Shown: piece by piece, positions 17,355 to 25,895 of the stretch | Position numbering within the stretch: position 1 is the first letter of the stretch | Layout of the letters: every line of letters starts with the position of its first letter | Source: Streptomyces cyanogenus | GTDB taxonomy: Bacteria; Actinomycetota; Actinomycetes; Streptomycetales; Streptomycetaceae | NCBI RefSeq assembly: GCF_017526105.1 | Contig: NZ_CP071839.1 | Coordinates: 4,908,501 to 4,972,500 of the forward strand | DNA: 64,000 bases | Reading direction: 5' to 3' | Made by a program: the position numbers and the translations under genes | Notes under the pieces: generated by a model | Database searches by the model: none | Seen by the model: the letters and a program-made list of their open reading frames with translations, nothing else | Told to the model about the DNA's origin: nothing

Positions 17355-18458
17355 TCAGCGCAGGACGCCCTCGATGAAGTCGCTGCCCAGCCGGGCCACC
17401 GTCGACAGGTCCAGCTGGTGCTGGACGTACCGGCCGCGCCGGCAGTCGGTGACCAGACCGGCCTTCTTGAGCACCGTCAGGTGCCGGGATATCTCGGGTG
17501 CCGACATGCCGTGCGCGTCGGCCAGTTCGCTGGTGGTGTGCGGGGCGCGCGCGAGGTGCCGGCACAGCCGCATCCGCACCGGGTGCGCCAGCGCCTCCAG
17601 CCGGCGCGTGAGCTGCTCCACGGACGGGGCCTGCGGCCGGGGAACGCTCGCCGGGTAGGCGATGGAGGGCTGCCAGCCGTACCGGTGCAGGACCATCACG
17701 TGCGGCCAGCCGAGGCTGGTCGGCACCAGCACCAGGCCGCCGTCGCCGGTGGCGGTGCGGCCCACCAGCAGCTTGTCGACCGTGACGAGGCCGGCCTCCT
17801 CGTCCAGCGAGACGGCCCCGGACAGGGACGCGAGGGCCTCGCCCAGGCCCTTGCGGCGCAGCAGTTCGGTCTTGTGCCGGGCGTCCGCGGCCAGCTGAGG
17901 CTGGACGCGGGCCCAGGTGTCGGCGAAGAAGGCGTCGTCGCAGTCGAGCATCAGCTGCCGGAACCAGGCGCGGACGGCCGGCGGATCGGTCAGCAGGCGG
18001 CGCGTGAACCGCTCCTGCACGGCCCCGCGCGCGGCGGCCAGTTCCAGCGAGCGCCGGCGCAGCTCCGGGTCGTCCAGCGGGCCGGGTTCCCGGACGTCGT
18101 AGCGCAGCTGGCAGGTGAACTCCAGGGCGGCGTTGACGAACTGCTCGTCCGTCAACTTGTCCAGCTGGTCCAGCTCCTCGGCGAGCGTGGCCCCGGGAGT
18201 CGCGCGTCCGCCCGGGAGGCCGGCGAAGGGGGCGAAGACGTCCGAGAACGTCGTACGCCACAAGAAGTCCGCCTCGCACAACCGGTCGGCCAGGCAGGGG
18301 TCCAGCCGGGAGGAGACGGCGGTCGCCCAGCCGCGCAGCTCGGGGTGGTGGCCGGGCTCGCTCAGCGCGTGCAACGCCATCCCCAGCTCCGCCAGCGGAG
18401 AGGGCACGACGCACACCCGCTCCAAGGGCAGCCCGGTGATGTCGATGGTCACGCTCAT
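17355..18458 (-). CDS. ArsR-type winged-helix regulator with large N-terminal DUF5937-like domain
   Basis: 367-residue regulator. The C-terminal third (about 275-345) is an ArsR helix-turn-helix: RLEALAHPVRMRLCRHLAR, then TTSELADAHGMSAPEISRHLTVLKKAGLV and the wing RRGRYVQHQL. The N-terminal two thirds are a helical domain found in Streptomyces ArsR-like proteins of unknown ligand. No metal-binding Cys pair of classical ArsR is seen. The ATG at 18458 (MSVTIDITG) is preferred over two upstream in-frame starts, which would place coding sequence next to the operator. A 29-bp near-perfect dyad lies 37 bp upstream, probably for autoregulation. Confidence 0.85.
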   Translation of the reverse strand: MSVTIDITGLPLERVCVVPSPLAELGMALHALSEPGHHPELRGWATAVSSRLDPCLADRLCEADFLWRTTFSDVFAPFAGLPGGRATPGATLAEELDQLDKLTDEQFVNAALEFTCQLRYDVREPGPLDDPELRRRSLELAAARGAVQERFTRRLLTDPPAVRAWFRQLMLDCDDAFFADTWARVQPQLAADARHKTELLRRKGLGEALASLSGAVSLDEEAGLVTVDKLLVGRTATGDGGLVLVPTSLGWPHVMVLHRYGWQPSIAYPASVPRPQAPSVEQLTRRLEALAHPVRMRLCRHLARAPHTTSELADAHGMSAPEISRHLTVLKKAGLVTDCRRGRYVQHQLDLSTVARLGSDFIEGVLR

Positions 18459-18494
18459 GCCCCCCATCGTGCACCCGCCCACTGACAGTGCCCG

Positions 18495-18523
18495 CGTGGA
18501 TTGACGGCAGCCGTCAATCCACG
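18495..18523. promoter_or_regulatory. 29-bp inverted repeat, candidate operator of the ArsR-like regulator
   Basis: The arms 18495-18508 and 18510-18523 are exact reverse complements (14 bp each, core GGATTGACGGC) around a single central A. The dyad lies in the 187-nt region between the ArsR-like gene and the divergent small gene and contains TTGACG, a -35-like sequence. Such a site fits a homodimeric winged-helix repressor. Confidence 0.75.
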
Positions 18524-18584
18524 GCACACCGGTGCGGACCGGGAGGCAGGCTGAGGGCACCGGGGCAGCCGCGGAGCCCGATCA

Positions 18585-18604
18585 GTCACCGAGCGCTCGG
18601 TGAC
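18585..18604. promoter_or_regulatory. 20-bp perfect palindrome, second candidate operator
   Basis: GTCACCGAGCGCTCGGTGAC is an exact palindrome 41 nt before the small gene. It differs from the neighbouring 29-bp dyad, so a different protein probably binds it; the CCGAGCG/CGCTCGG form is common for TetR-type operators in Streptomyces. Confidence 0.6.
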
Positions 18605-18645
18605 GGCTAGTGACCACCAGTACCGTCCCGAGAAGGCGATCCGCC

Positions 18646-18855
18646 ATGAGCGTCACCCAGCAGTACCTCCTCGACAGCTACCGCGCCCGTCTGCACGGCG
18701 AGCCCGAACCGCCCGCGCCGGGCCGCCACGACCTCGGCCTCGTCCGCGAGCTGCGCGACCACCGGCGCTTCCGCGCGGCCATCGGCGAACGCCCGGCACG
18801 CGGGTGGCTCAGGCGCACGCTGGCTCGTTGGCTGCGCCCCCGCGCACTCGGCTAG
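18646..18855 (+). CDS. Small basic protein, divergent from the ArsR-like regulator
   Basis: 69-residue protein, rich in Arg and Leu, with two amphipathic stretches (SVTQQYLLDSYRARLHGE and LVRELRDHRRFRAAIGE) and a very basic C terminus ending WLRRTLARWLRPRALG. No known domain is recognised. GAGAAGG stands 9 nt before the ATG. It shares a 187-nt divergent promoter region, with two palindromes, with the ArsR-like gene, which suggests it is that regulator's main target. It ends 19 nt from the convergent aldolase gene. Confidence 0.7.
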   Translation: MSVTQQYLLDSYRARLHGEPEPPAPGRHDLGLVRELRDHRRFRAAIGERPARGWLRRTLARWLRPRALG

Positions 18856-18874
18856 CCCCCGGGCCCGCGCGCGG

Positions 18875-20071
18875 TCACGCCGGGTCCGGCAGGCGGTCCA
18901 CGAAGTCCCGTACGGCCGCGCGGACGTCGTCCGCCGTCCACTCCAGGCCGGCGGAACGGACGACGACCTCCGTGAACGCGAGGCCGGGACCGCCGTCGTC
19001 CCAGGCGTTCGCGAAGAGCAGCACCGACGTCTCCTCGGCCTGCCGCACGGCCGCCTCGGCCGCCACGCCGGGCTCGTACGGCAGCCAGACCTGGAACTCG
19101 TGGGTGTGCGGCACCTCCGGGTGGACGCGGGCCCAGGGCACCCCGGCCGCCGCGAAGCCCTCGCGCAGCGCGGCGGCCACCACGCGCGCGTGCCGGACGT
19201 ACCCGGGCAGCCGGGGCAGCTCGCGCTCCAGGCCGATCAGCGCGGACAGGGCGGTCGGGAACTGCTGGAAGACCATGCCGCCGTACCGGTGCCGCCAGGT
19301 CTTCGCCTCCTCCACCAGCGTCACCGGGCCGGCGAGCGCGGCGCCGCCGAAGCCGCCGACGGACTTGTACAGCGACACGTAGACGCTGTCGGCGAGGCCC
19401 GCGATGTCCTGAAGAGGGCGCCCGAAGTGCTCGGTGCACTCCCACAGGCGGGCGCCGTCGAAGTGCACCACCGCCTCGCGTTCCCGGGCCGCCTCGACGA
19501 CCTCGGTGAGCTCCTCCCACGTGGGCAGCACGAAACCGGCGTCCCTGAGGGGCAGTTCCAGCATCAGCGCCCCGAAGGGCTCCTCGACGTCGCGTATCTC
19601 GGCCGCCGTGGGCAGTCGGCGCCCCTCGCCCACCCTGACCGGGCGCAAGCCGCTGACCTGGCTGAAGGCGTGCCGCTCGTGCACCTCGGGATGGGACAGG
19701 GGGTGCAGGGCCACCGTCGGATCGCCGGTGCGGGCCGCCCAGCAGCGCAGGGCCACCTGCTGGGCCATGGTGCCCGTCGGGAAGAACGCGGCGCCCTCCG
19801 TGCCCAGCAGCGCGGCGATCCGCTCCTCCAGGGCCGCCACGATCCGGTTGCCGTAGACGTCGGCCGGCTCGTCCAGGTCGTACACCTCGTCCGCCGCGTC
19901 CATCAGGTGCGCGAGACGGTCGCGGATCGAGCTTCCCCAGTCCGCGCGGGACAGTACCCGCCGGGCCTGTCGCTGGGCCGCCGCGCGCCGCTCCCGCAAC
20001 CGTTCCCGCGTCTGCCGCTCCATGTCCTGCCCGGTGTCCTGGTCCGTGTCCTGCTCAGCCCTGTCGGTCAT
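18875..20071 (-). CDS. Threonine aldolase-like / beta-eliminating PLP lyase
   Basis: 398-residue fold-type I PLP enzyme of the aromatic beta-eliminating lyase / low-specificity threonine aldolase group. Signs: YGNRIVAALEERIAALLGTEGAAFFPTGTMAQQVAL (cofactor-phosphate region), HFDGARLWE with the PLP-pyridine Asp, and YVSLYKSVGGFGGA with the Schiff-base Lys. The N terminus (about 45 residues) is a charged Gln/Arg-rich extension. ATG at 20071 is chosen; an in-frame ATG 12 nt upstream is equally possible. The substrate may be L-threonine or allo-threonine, yielding glycine; sequence does not settle it. Confidence 0.87.
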   Translation of the reverse strand: MTDRAEQDTDQDTGQDMERQTRERLRERRAAAQRQARRVLSRADWGSSIRDRLAHLMDAADEVYDLDEPADVYGNRIVAALEERIAALLGTEGAAFFPTGTMAQQVALRCWAARTGDPTVALHPLSHPEVHERHAFSQVSGLRPVRVGEGRRLPTAAEIRDVEEPFGALMLELPLRDAGFVLPTWEELTEVVEAAREREAVVHFDGARLWECTEHFGRPLQDIAGLADSVYVSLYKSVGGFGGAALAGPVTLVEEAKTWRHRYGGMVFQQFPTALSALIGLERELPRLPGYVRHARVVAAALREGFAAAGVPWARVHPEVPHTHEFQVWLPYEPGVAAEAAVRQAEETSVLLFANAWDDGGPGLAFTEVVVRSAGLEWTADDVRAAVRDFVDRLPDPA

Positions 20072-20231
20072 GCCGTGGATCATGCCGCGCGGGCACCGGG
20101 AGGGGCACCAGGGTTTCCGCGCGCGGGCGCCGGGAGGGGCTCCCGTGACTTCCGCGCGCGGGCGCGACGGGCGCGTGGTGAAACCCACAGCCTGTGCACA
20201 GCCGGCCGCCGTGGTACCCGATAGCGTTAAC

Positions 20232-20291
20232 ATGACGAGAAATCGTCCGGTACCCAGAGCGGACTGGAACGGGAAGGCCGCCGTCGCGTGA
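20232..20291 (+). CDS. Candidate 19-residue leader ORF before the cofactor operon
   Basis: ATG at 20232 opens a frame encoding MTRNRPVPRADWNGKAAVA, whose TGA overlaps the GTG start of the DUF2520 gene (GTGA). TAGCGT lies 4 nt upstream, so the start may be at or near the mRNA 5' end. The overlap would couple translation of the leader with the operon. No regulatory residue run is visible, so this is a weak candidate. Confidence 0.35.
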   Translation: MTRNRPVPRADWNGKAAVA

Positions 20292-21280
20292 GTACAGTCC
20301 ACCAGCCAGACCTCAAGGACCGCCCCGCGCGGCTCACCGTCGGTGTCGTCGGCGCCGGCCGCGTGGGCCCCGCCCTGGCCGCGTCCCTCCAGCTCGCCGG
20401 GCACCGCCCGGTGGCCGTCTCGGGAGTCTCCGACGCCTCCCGCAGGCGTGCCGAGACGATGCTCCCGGACGTCCCGCTGGTGCCGCCCGCCGAGGTTCTC
20501 CAGCGCGCCGACCTGGTGCTGCTCACGGTCCCCGACGACGCCCTGCCCGGCCTGGTCGCCGGGCTCGCCGAGACCGGCGCGGTACGGCCCGGACAACTGC
20601 TCGTGCACACCTCCGGCCGGTACGGCACGAAGGTCCTCGACCCGGCCCTGCGCGCGGGCGCGCTGCCCCTGGCCCTGCACCCCGCGATGACCTTCACCGG
20701 CACGCCGGTGGACGTCCAGCGCCTCGCGGGCTGCTCCTTCGGCGTCACCGCGCCCGAGGAGCTGCGGCTGGCCGCCGAGGCCCTGGTGATCGAGATGGGC
20801 GGCGAGCCGGAGTGGATCAGCGAGCAGAACCGCCCGCTGTACCACGCGGCCCTCGCGCTCGGCGCCAACCACCTGGTGACCCTGGTCGCCCAGTCCATGG
20901 AGCTGCTGCGCACGGCCGGTGTGACGGCCCCCGACCGGATGCTCGGCCCGCTGCTCGGCGCCGCCCTGGACAACGCCCTGCGCTCCGGTGACGCCGCCCT
21001 GACCGGGCCGGTCGCGCGCGGGGACGCCGGTACGGTCGCCGCGCACGTCACCGAGCTGCGCAGGCATGCCCCGCAGACCGTGGTGGGCTATCTGGCGATG
21101 GCCCGCGCGACCGCGGACCGCGCGCTCGCGCACGGCCTGCTGAAGCCGGAGCTCGCCGAGGACCTCCTCGGGGTACTCGCCGACGCAGGCCACGCAGGCC
21201 CCGGCGGCCGAGAAGGCGACGGCACCGACGGCACGCACGGCACCGACGGCACGACCGGCACCGAGGGGAACGACCGATGA
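20288..21280 (+). CDS. Rossmann-fold DUF2520 protein, predicted NAD(P)-dependent reductase
   Basis: 330-residue protein with an N-terminal Rossmann motif VGVVGAGRVGPALAASL (about 18-34) and a C-terminal all-helical DUF2520 domain starting near residue 155. It resembles ketopantoate reductase/6-phosphogluconate dehydrogenase-like proteins. The homologue Rv3603c is also directly upstream of panC in Mycobacterium, so it may work in pantothenate synthesis, for example reducing ketopantoate, but this is inference. The last 25 residues are a Gly-Thr-Asp repeat (GTDGTHGTDGTTGTEG). Its stop overlaps panC by 4 nt. GGAAGG lies about 11 nt before the GTG. Confidence 0.85.
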   Translation: MSTVHQPDLKDRPARLTVGVVGAGRVGPALAASLQLAGHRPVAVSGVSDASRRRAETMLPDVPLVPPAEVLQRADLVLLTVPDDALPGLVAGLAETGAVRPGQLLVHTSGRYGTKVLDPALRAGALPLALHPAMTFTGTPVDVQRLAGCSFGVTAPEELRLAAEALVIEMGGEPEWISEQNRPLYHAALALGANHLVTLVAQSMELLRTAGVTAPDRMLGPLLGAALDNALRSGDAALTGPVARGDAGTVAAHVTELRRHAPQTVVGYLAMARATADRALAHGLLKPELAEDLLGVLADAGHAGPGGREGDGTDGTHGTDGTTGTEGNDR

Positions 21281-22266
21281 CCACCCTGCTGAGCACCGCC
21301 GAAGAGCTGCACGCGCGCGTGCGCCACGGCCGCCGTGCCGTCGTGATGACCATGGGTGCCCTGCACGAGGGCCACGCGACCCTGATCCGCACCGCGCGGG
21401 AGATCGCCGGCCCGGACGGCGAGGTCGTCGTCACCGTCTTCGTCAACCCGCTGCAGTTCGGCGCGGGGGAGGACCTCGACCGCTACCCGCGCACCCTGGA
21501 CGCCGACCTGAAGCTGGCCGAGCAGTCCGGCGCAGACGCCGTGTTCGCGCCCTCGGCGGACGAGGTCTACCCCGGCGGCGAACCCCAGGTGCGCATCACC
21601 GCCGGACCCATGGGCGAGCGCCTGGAGGGCGCCTCGCGGCCCGGGCACTTCGACGGCATGCTCACCGTCGTCGCCAAGCTGCTGCACCTCACCCGCCCCG
21701 ACGTCGCCCTGTTCGGCCAGAAGGACGCCCAGCAGCTGGCCCTGATCCGGCGCATGGTGCGGGACCTGAACTTCGGCGTCGAGATCGTCGCCGTACCGAC
21801 CGTGCGCGAGGAGGACGGGCTCGCCCTGTCCAGCCGCAACCGCTACCTCGCGCCGGACGAGCGGCGTACCGCGCTCGCGCTGTCCCGCGCGCTGTTCGCC
21901 GGCCGGGACCGGCACGCGGCGCAGGAGGCGCTGCGCGCCCGGGCCCGGGAAGTGCCCTCCACGCACGCGCGTGCCGAGGCGCTGAGCGCCATAGGCGAGT
22001 CCCGCGCGGCGGCCGACGCGCACGCGGTGGCCACCGCCGCGCCCGGCGGCCCGGCGGCCGTCCGCGCCGCCGCCCGCCAGGTCCTGGACGAGGCCGCCCG
22101 CCTCGACCCGCCGCTGAAGCTCGACTACCTGGCGCTGGTCGACCCCGCCGACTTCACCGAGATCGGCGACGACTTCACCGGCGAGGCCGTCCTCGCCGTC
22201 GCAGCCCGGGTCGGCTCGACCCGGCTGATCGACAACCTCCCCCTCATCTTCGGAGCCGCCTCGTGA
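21277..22266 (+). CDS. panC: Pantothenate synthetase
   Basis: Condenses pantoate with beta-alanine using ATP. The nucleotidyltransferase HIGH motif appears as TMGALHEGHATLIRTAR (24-40); further motifs are VTVFVNPLQFG, FDGMLTVVAKLL and FGQKDAQQLALIRRMVRDL, with LSSRN for pantoate/ATP binding. The 329-residue protein is about 40 residues longer than E. coli PanC because of an Ala/Arg-rich stretch at about 215-260. ATGA overlap with the upstream gene and GTGA overlap with nadB show one operon. Confidence 0.96.
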   Translation: MTTLLSTAEELHARVRHGRRAVVMTMGALHEGHATLIRTAREIAGPDGEVVVTVFVNPLQFGAGEDLDRYPRTLDADLKLAEQSGADAVFAPSADEVYPGGEPQVRITAGPMGERLEGASRPGHFDGMLTVVAKLLHLTRPDVALFGQKDAQQLALIRRMVRDLNFGVEIVAVPTVREEDGLALSSRNRYLAPDERRTALALSRALFAGRDRHAAQEALRARAREVPSTHARAEALSAIGESRAAADAHAVATAAPGGPAAVRAAARQVLDEAARLDPPLKLDYLALVDPADFTEIGDDFTGEAVLAVAARVGSTRLIDNLPLIFGAAS

Positions 22267-23960
22267 CCAGCACAGGCATACGACTGCACGCGCCCGCACC
22301 CGGCTGGGCCATCTCCGCGGACGTGGTCGTGGTCGGCTCCGGGGTGGCCGGCCTGACCGCGGCCCTGCGCTGCGAGGCCGCCGGGCTGACCACGGTCGTC
22401 GTCACCAAGGCCCGCCTGGACGACGGCTCCACGCGCTGGGCGCAGGGCGGCATCGCCGCCGCCCTCGGCGAGGGCGACACCCCCGAGGAGCACCTGGCCG
22501 ACACGCTCGTGGCGGGCGCGGGACTCTGCGACGAGGAGGCCGTACGGATCCTCGTCACCGAGGGCCCCGACGCGGTACGGCGGCTCATCGACACCGGCGC
22601 GCACTTCGACGAGTCCTCCGAAGGAGAACTGGAACTCACCCGCGAGGGCGGCCACCACCGCCGCCGGATCGCGCACGCCGGCGGCGACGCCACCGGCGCG
22701 GAGATCTCCCGGGCCCTCGTCGAGGCCGTCCGCGCGCGCGGGCTGCGCACCGTCGAGAACGCACTGGTGCTGGACCTGCTGACGGACGCCGAGGGGCGTA
22801 CGGCCGGGGTCACCCTGCACGTGATGGGCGAGGGCCAGCACGACGGCGTGGGCGCCGTGCACGCGCCCGCCGTGGTCCTCGCGACCGGCGGCATGGGCCA
22901 GGTGTTCTCCGCGACCACCAACCCGTACGTGTCGACCGGCGACGGCGTGGCGCTGGCACTGCGCGCGGGCGCGGAGATCAGCGACCTGGAGTTCGTGCAG
23001 TTCCACCCGACCGTGCTGTTCCTCGGCGCGGACGCGGAAGGGCAGCAGCCGCTGGTCTCGGAGGCGGTGCGCGGCGAGGGCGCCCACCTGGTCGACGCGG
23101 ACGGCGTGCGCTTCATGGTCGGGCAGCACGAGCTGGCCGAGCTGGCGCCGCGGGACATCGTCGCCAAGGGCATCATGCGGCGGATGCAGGAGCAGGACGC
23201 CGAGCACATGTTCCTGGACGCCCGGCACTTCGGCGCCGACATGTGGGAGCACCGTTTCCCGACCATCCTGGCCGCCTGCCGGGCCAACGGCATCGACCCG
23301 GTCACCGAGCCCATCCCGATCGCCCCGGCCGCCCACTACGCCTCCGGAGGCGTCCGTACCGACGCCCGGGGCCGGACCACCGTGCCCGGCCTGTACGCAT
23401 GCGGAGAGGTCGCGTGCACCGGCGTGCACGGCGCCAACCGGCTCGCCTCCAACTCCCTCCTGGAGGGGCTCGTCTACGCCGAGCGGATCGCCGCCGACAT
23501 CGCCGCCGCCCACGCCGGGAGCGGCCTCCACGCGCGCGTGCCGGCACCGGTCCCGGAGCCCGGCAAGCCCGCGCACCCGCTGCTCGCCCCCGAGACCCGG
23601 TTCGCCATCCAGCGGATCATGACCGAGGGCGCCGGCGTGCTGCGCTCCGAGGAGTCCCTCGCCCGGGCCGCCGACCAGCTCCAGAAGCTGCACGCCGAGG
23701 CCCGGGACGCGCTGGAGGAGAACGGCAAGACCGCCGAGCCCGGCGTGGACACCTGGGAGGCGACGAACCTCATGTGCGTGGCCCGGGTCCTGGTCACCGC
23801 CGCCCGGCTGCGCGAGGAGACCCGCGGCTGCCACTGGCGCGAGGACCGCGCCGAGCGCGACGACACCCACTGGCGGCGCCACATCGTCGTACGGCTCAAT
23901 CCGGACCGGTCGCTGGCCGTACGCACCACCGACACCGCAGACTTCCCCCCTATCCGGTAA
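22263..23960 (+). CDS. nadB: L-aspartate oxidase
   Basis: FAD enzyme that oxidises aspartate to iminoaspartate for quinolinate and NAD synthesis. The N-terminal FAD site is VVVGSGVAGLTAALRCE (22-38), followed by STRWAQGGIAAAL; the active-site/FAD segment GEVACTGVHGANRLASNSLLEGLVYAER is around residues 379-406 (key residues H, G-A-N-R-L-A). The 565-residue length is typical. It lies between panC and nadC with a 4-nt overlap to panC. No nadA (quinolinate synthase) is present in the window, unlike the nadABC operons of many actinobacteria. Confidence 0.96.
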   Translation: MTSTGIRLHAPAPGWAISADVVVVGSGVAGLTAALRCEAAGLTTVVVTKARLDDGSTRWAQGGIAAALGEGDTPEEHLADTLVAGAGLCDEEAVRILVTEGPDAVRRLIDTGAHFDESSEGELELTREGGHHRRRIAHAGGDATGAEISRALVEAVRARGLRTVENALVLDLLTDAEGRTAGVTLHVMGEGQHDGVGAVHAPAVVLATGGMGQVFSATTNPYVSTGDGVALALRAGAEISDLEFVQFHPTVLFLGADAEGQQPLVSEAVRGEGAHLVDADGVRFMVGQHELAELAPRDIVAKGIMRRMQEQDAEHMFLDARHFGADMWEHRFPTILAACRANGIDPVTEPIPIAPAAHYASGGVRTDARGRTTVPGLYACGEVACTGVHGANRLASNSLLEGLVYAERIAADIAAAHAGSGLHARVPAPVPEPGKPAHPLLAPETRFAIQRIMTEGAGVLRSEESLARAADQLQKLHAEARDALEENGKTAEPGVDTWEATNLMCVARVLVTAARLREETRGCHWREDRAERDDTHWRRHIVVRLNPDRSLAVRTTDTADFPPIR

Positions 23961-23985
23961 CAGCGCCCCAGGAGCAGTGACAGAC

Positions 23986-24963
23986 GTGAGCACCGACGAC
24001 CTTCCCCTCGCCTCGACCGGCGGCTGCGGCGACGGCTGCGCCTGCGGCGCCGAGGGTGACGAGGAGTACCTGGAGTGCGGGCTCGACCCCGCGCTCGCCG
24101 AGCTGCTGGCCGCTGCGGGACTCGACCCGGTCGAGGTCGAGGACATCGCCAACGTCGCCATCCAGGAGGACCTGGACGGCGGTGTCGACGTGACCACCGT
24201 GTCGACCATCCCCGAGGACGCGGTGGCCACCGCCGACTTCACCGCGCGCGAGGCGGGCGTCGTGGCCGGCCTCAGGGTCGCCGAGGCCGTGCTCTCCGTG
24301 GTCTGCACGGACGAGTTCGAGGTCGAGCGGCACGTGGAGGACGGCGACCGCATCGAGGCCGGGCAGAAGCTGCTGTCGGTCACCACGCGCACGCGTGACC
24401 TGCTCACCGCCGAGCGCAGCGCGCTGAACATCCTGTGCCGGCTGTCCGGCATCGCGACGGCCACGCGCGCGTGGGCGGACGCGCTGGAGGGCACCAAGGC
24501 CCGCGTCCGGGACACCCGCAAGACCACCCCGGGCCTGCGGTCGCTGGAGAAGTTCGCCGTGCGCTGCGGCGGGGGCGTCAACCACCGCATGTCGCTCTCG
24601 GACGCGGCCCTGGTGAAGGACAACCACGTCGTGGCCGCCGGCGGCGTCGCGCAGGCCTTCAAGGCCGTACGGCAGGCCTTCCCGGAGGTGCCGATCGAGG
24701 TCGAGGTCGACACCCTGCACCAGCTGCGCGAGGTCGTGGACGCGGGCGCCGACCTGATCCTGCTGGACAACTTCACGCCCGGCGAGTGCGAGGAGGCCGT
24801 CGGCATCGTCGGCGGGCGGGCACTGCTGGAGGCCTCCGGGCGGCTGACGCTCGCCAACGCGCGCGCGTACGCGGAGACGGGCGTGGACTTCCTGGCCGTG
24901 GGCGCGCTCACGCACTCCTCGCCGATCCTGGACATCGGCCTGGACCTGCGCGAGGCGGAGTAA
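23986..24963 (+). CDS. nadC: Nicotinate-nucleotide pyrophosphorylase with Cys-rich N-terminal extension
   Basis: Quinolinate phosphoribosyltransferase: makes nicotinate mononucleotide from quinolinate and PRPP. Motifs include IANVAIQEDLDGGVDVTT, the PRPP/substrate segments ERSALNILCRLSGIAT and DTRKTTPGLRSLEKFAV, and HRMSLSDAALVKDNH. The first 32 residues are an extension with four cysteines, C14-G-D-G-C18-A-C20 and C31, followed by the normal NadC fold; I recall the same extension in other Streptomyces. The GTG at 23986 is preferred over the GTG at 23977 because AGGAG would be only 2 nt from the latter. It ends 5 nt before coaX. Confidence 0.93.
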   Translation: MSTDDLPLASTGGCGDGCACGAEGDEEYLECGLDPALAELLAAAGLDPVEVEDIANVAIQEDLDGGVDVTTVSTIPEDAVATADFTAREAGVVAGLRVAEAVLSVVCTDEFEVERHVEDGDRIEAGQKLLSVTTRTRDLLTAERSALNILCRLSGIATATRAWADALEGTKARVRDTRKTTPGLRSLEKFAVRCGGGVNHRMSLSDAALVKDNHVVAAGGVAQAFKAVRQAFPEVPIEVEVDTLHQLREVVDAGADLILLDNFTPGECEEAVGIVGGRALLEASGRLTLANARAYAETGVDFLAVGALTHSSPILDIGLDLREAE

Positions 24964-24968
24964 CGGCC

Positions 24969-25766
24969 ATGCTGCTCACGATCGACGTCGGCAACACGCA
25001 CACCGTCCTCGGCCTGTTCGACGGCGAGGACATCGTCGAGCACTGGCGCATCTCCACGGACGCGCGCCGCACGGCGGACGAGCTGGCGGTGCTGCTCCAG
25101 GGCCTGATGGGCATGCACCCGCTGCTCGGCGAGGAACTGGGCGACGGCATCGACGGCATCGCGATCTGCGCGACCGTGCCGTCGGTGCTGCACGAGCTGC
25201 GCGAGGTCACCCGGCGGTACTACGGCGACGTGCCCGCGGTGCTGGTCGAGCCGGGAGTGAAGACCGGCGTGCCGATCCAGTTCGACAACCCCAAGGAGGT
25301 CGGCGCCGACCGCATCATCAACGCGGTCGCGGCGAACGAGCTGTACGGCGGCCCGGCGATCGTCGTGGACTTCGGTACGGCGACCACGTTCGACGCGGTC
25401 TCCGCGCGCGGGGAGTACGTCGGCGGGGTCATCGCCCCCGGCATCGAGATCTCGGTGGAGGCCCTGGGGGTCAAGGCCGCGCAGCTGCGGAAGATCGAGG
25501 TGGCCAGGCCCAGGAACGTGATCGGCAAGAACACCGTCGAGGCCATGCAGTCGGGCATCGTGTACGGGTTCGCCGGACAGGTCGACGGCGTGGTCGGCCG
25601 GATGGCGCGGGAGCTGGCCGACGACCCCGACGACGTCACGGTGATCGCCACGGGCGGGCTCGCGCCGATGGTGCTGGGGGAGTCCTCGGTGATCGACGAG
25701 CACCAGCCGTGGCTGACGCTGATCGGGCTGCGCCTGGTGTACGAGCGGAACGTCTCGCGGCTGTGA
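24969..25766 (+). CDS. coaX: Type III pantothenate kinase
   Basis: Phosphorylates pantothenate, first step of CoA synthesis. The acetate/sugar kinase-like phosphate-binding motif is LLTIDVGNTHTVLGLFDGE (2-20); later motifs GADRIINAVAA and VDFGTATTFDAVS, then GGVIAPGIEIS, are typical for CoaX. Length of 265 residues is normal. It follows nadC by 5 nt and closes the operon that combines pantothenate, NAD and CoA genes. In Mycobacterium coaX follows panC-panD; here panD is not seen and nadB-nadC take its place. Confidence 0.95.
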   Translation: MLLTIDVGNTHTVLGLFDGEDIVEHWRISTDARRTADELAVLLQGLMGMHPLLGEELGDGIDGIAICATVPSVLHELREVTRRYYGDVPAVLVEPGVKTGVPIQFDNPKEVGADRIINAVAANELYGGPAIVVDFGTATTFDAVSARGEYVGGVIAPGIEISVEALGVKAAQLRKIEVARPRNVIGKNTVEAMQSGIVYGFAGQVDGVVGRMARELADDPDDVTVIATGGLAPMVLGESSVIDEHQPWLTLIGLRLVYERNVSRL

Positions 25767-25895
25767 GGGACGGCCGGTGCCCGTGCGGGTGCCGGCCCCC
25801 GCCGGTGGCACCGGACGAGGGAAAGCCGGAACGACACGCGGTGAAACAACATCCGCATTCCTCACTTTTGTCCGATTAGTCGGTAGCGTCGCCGC

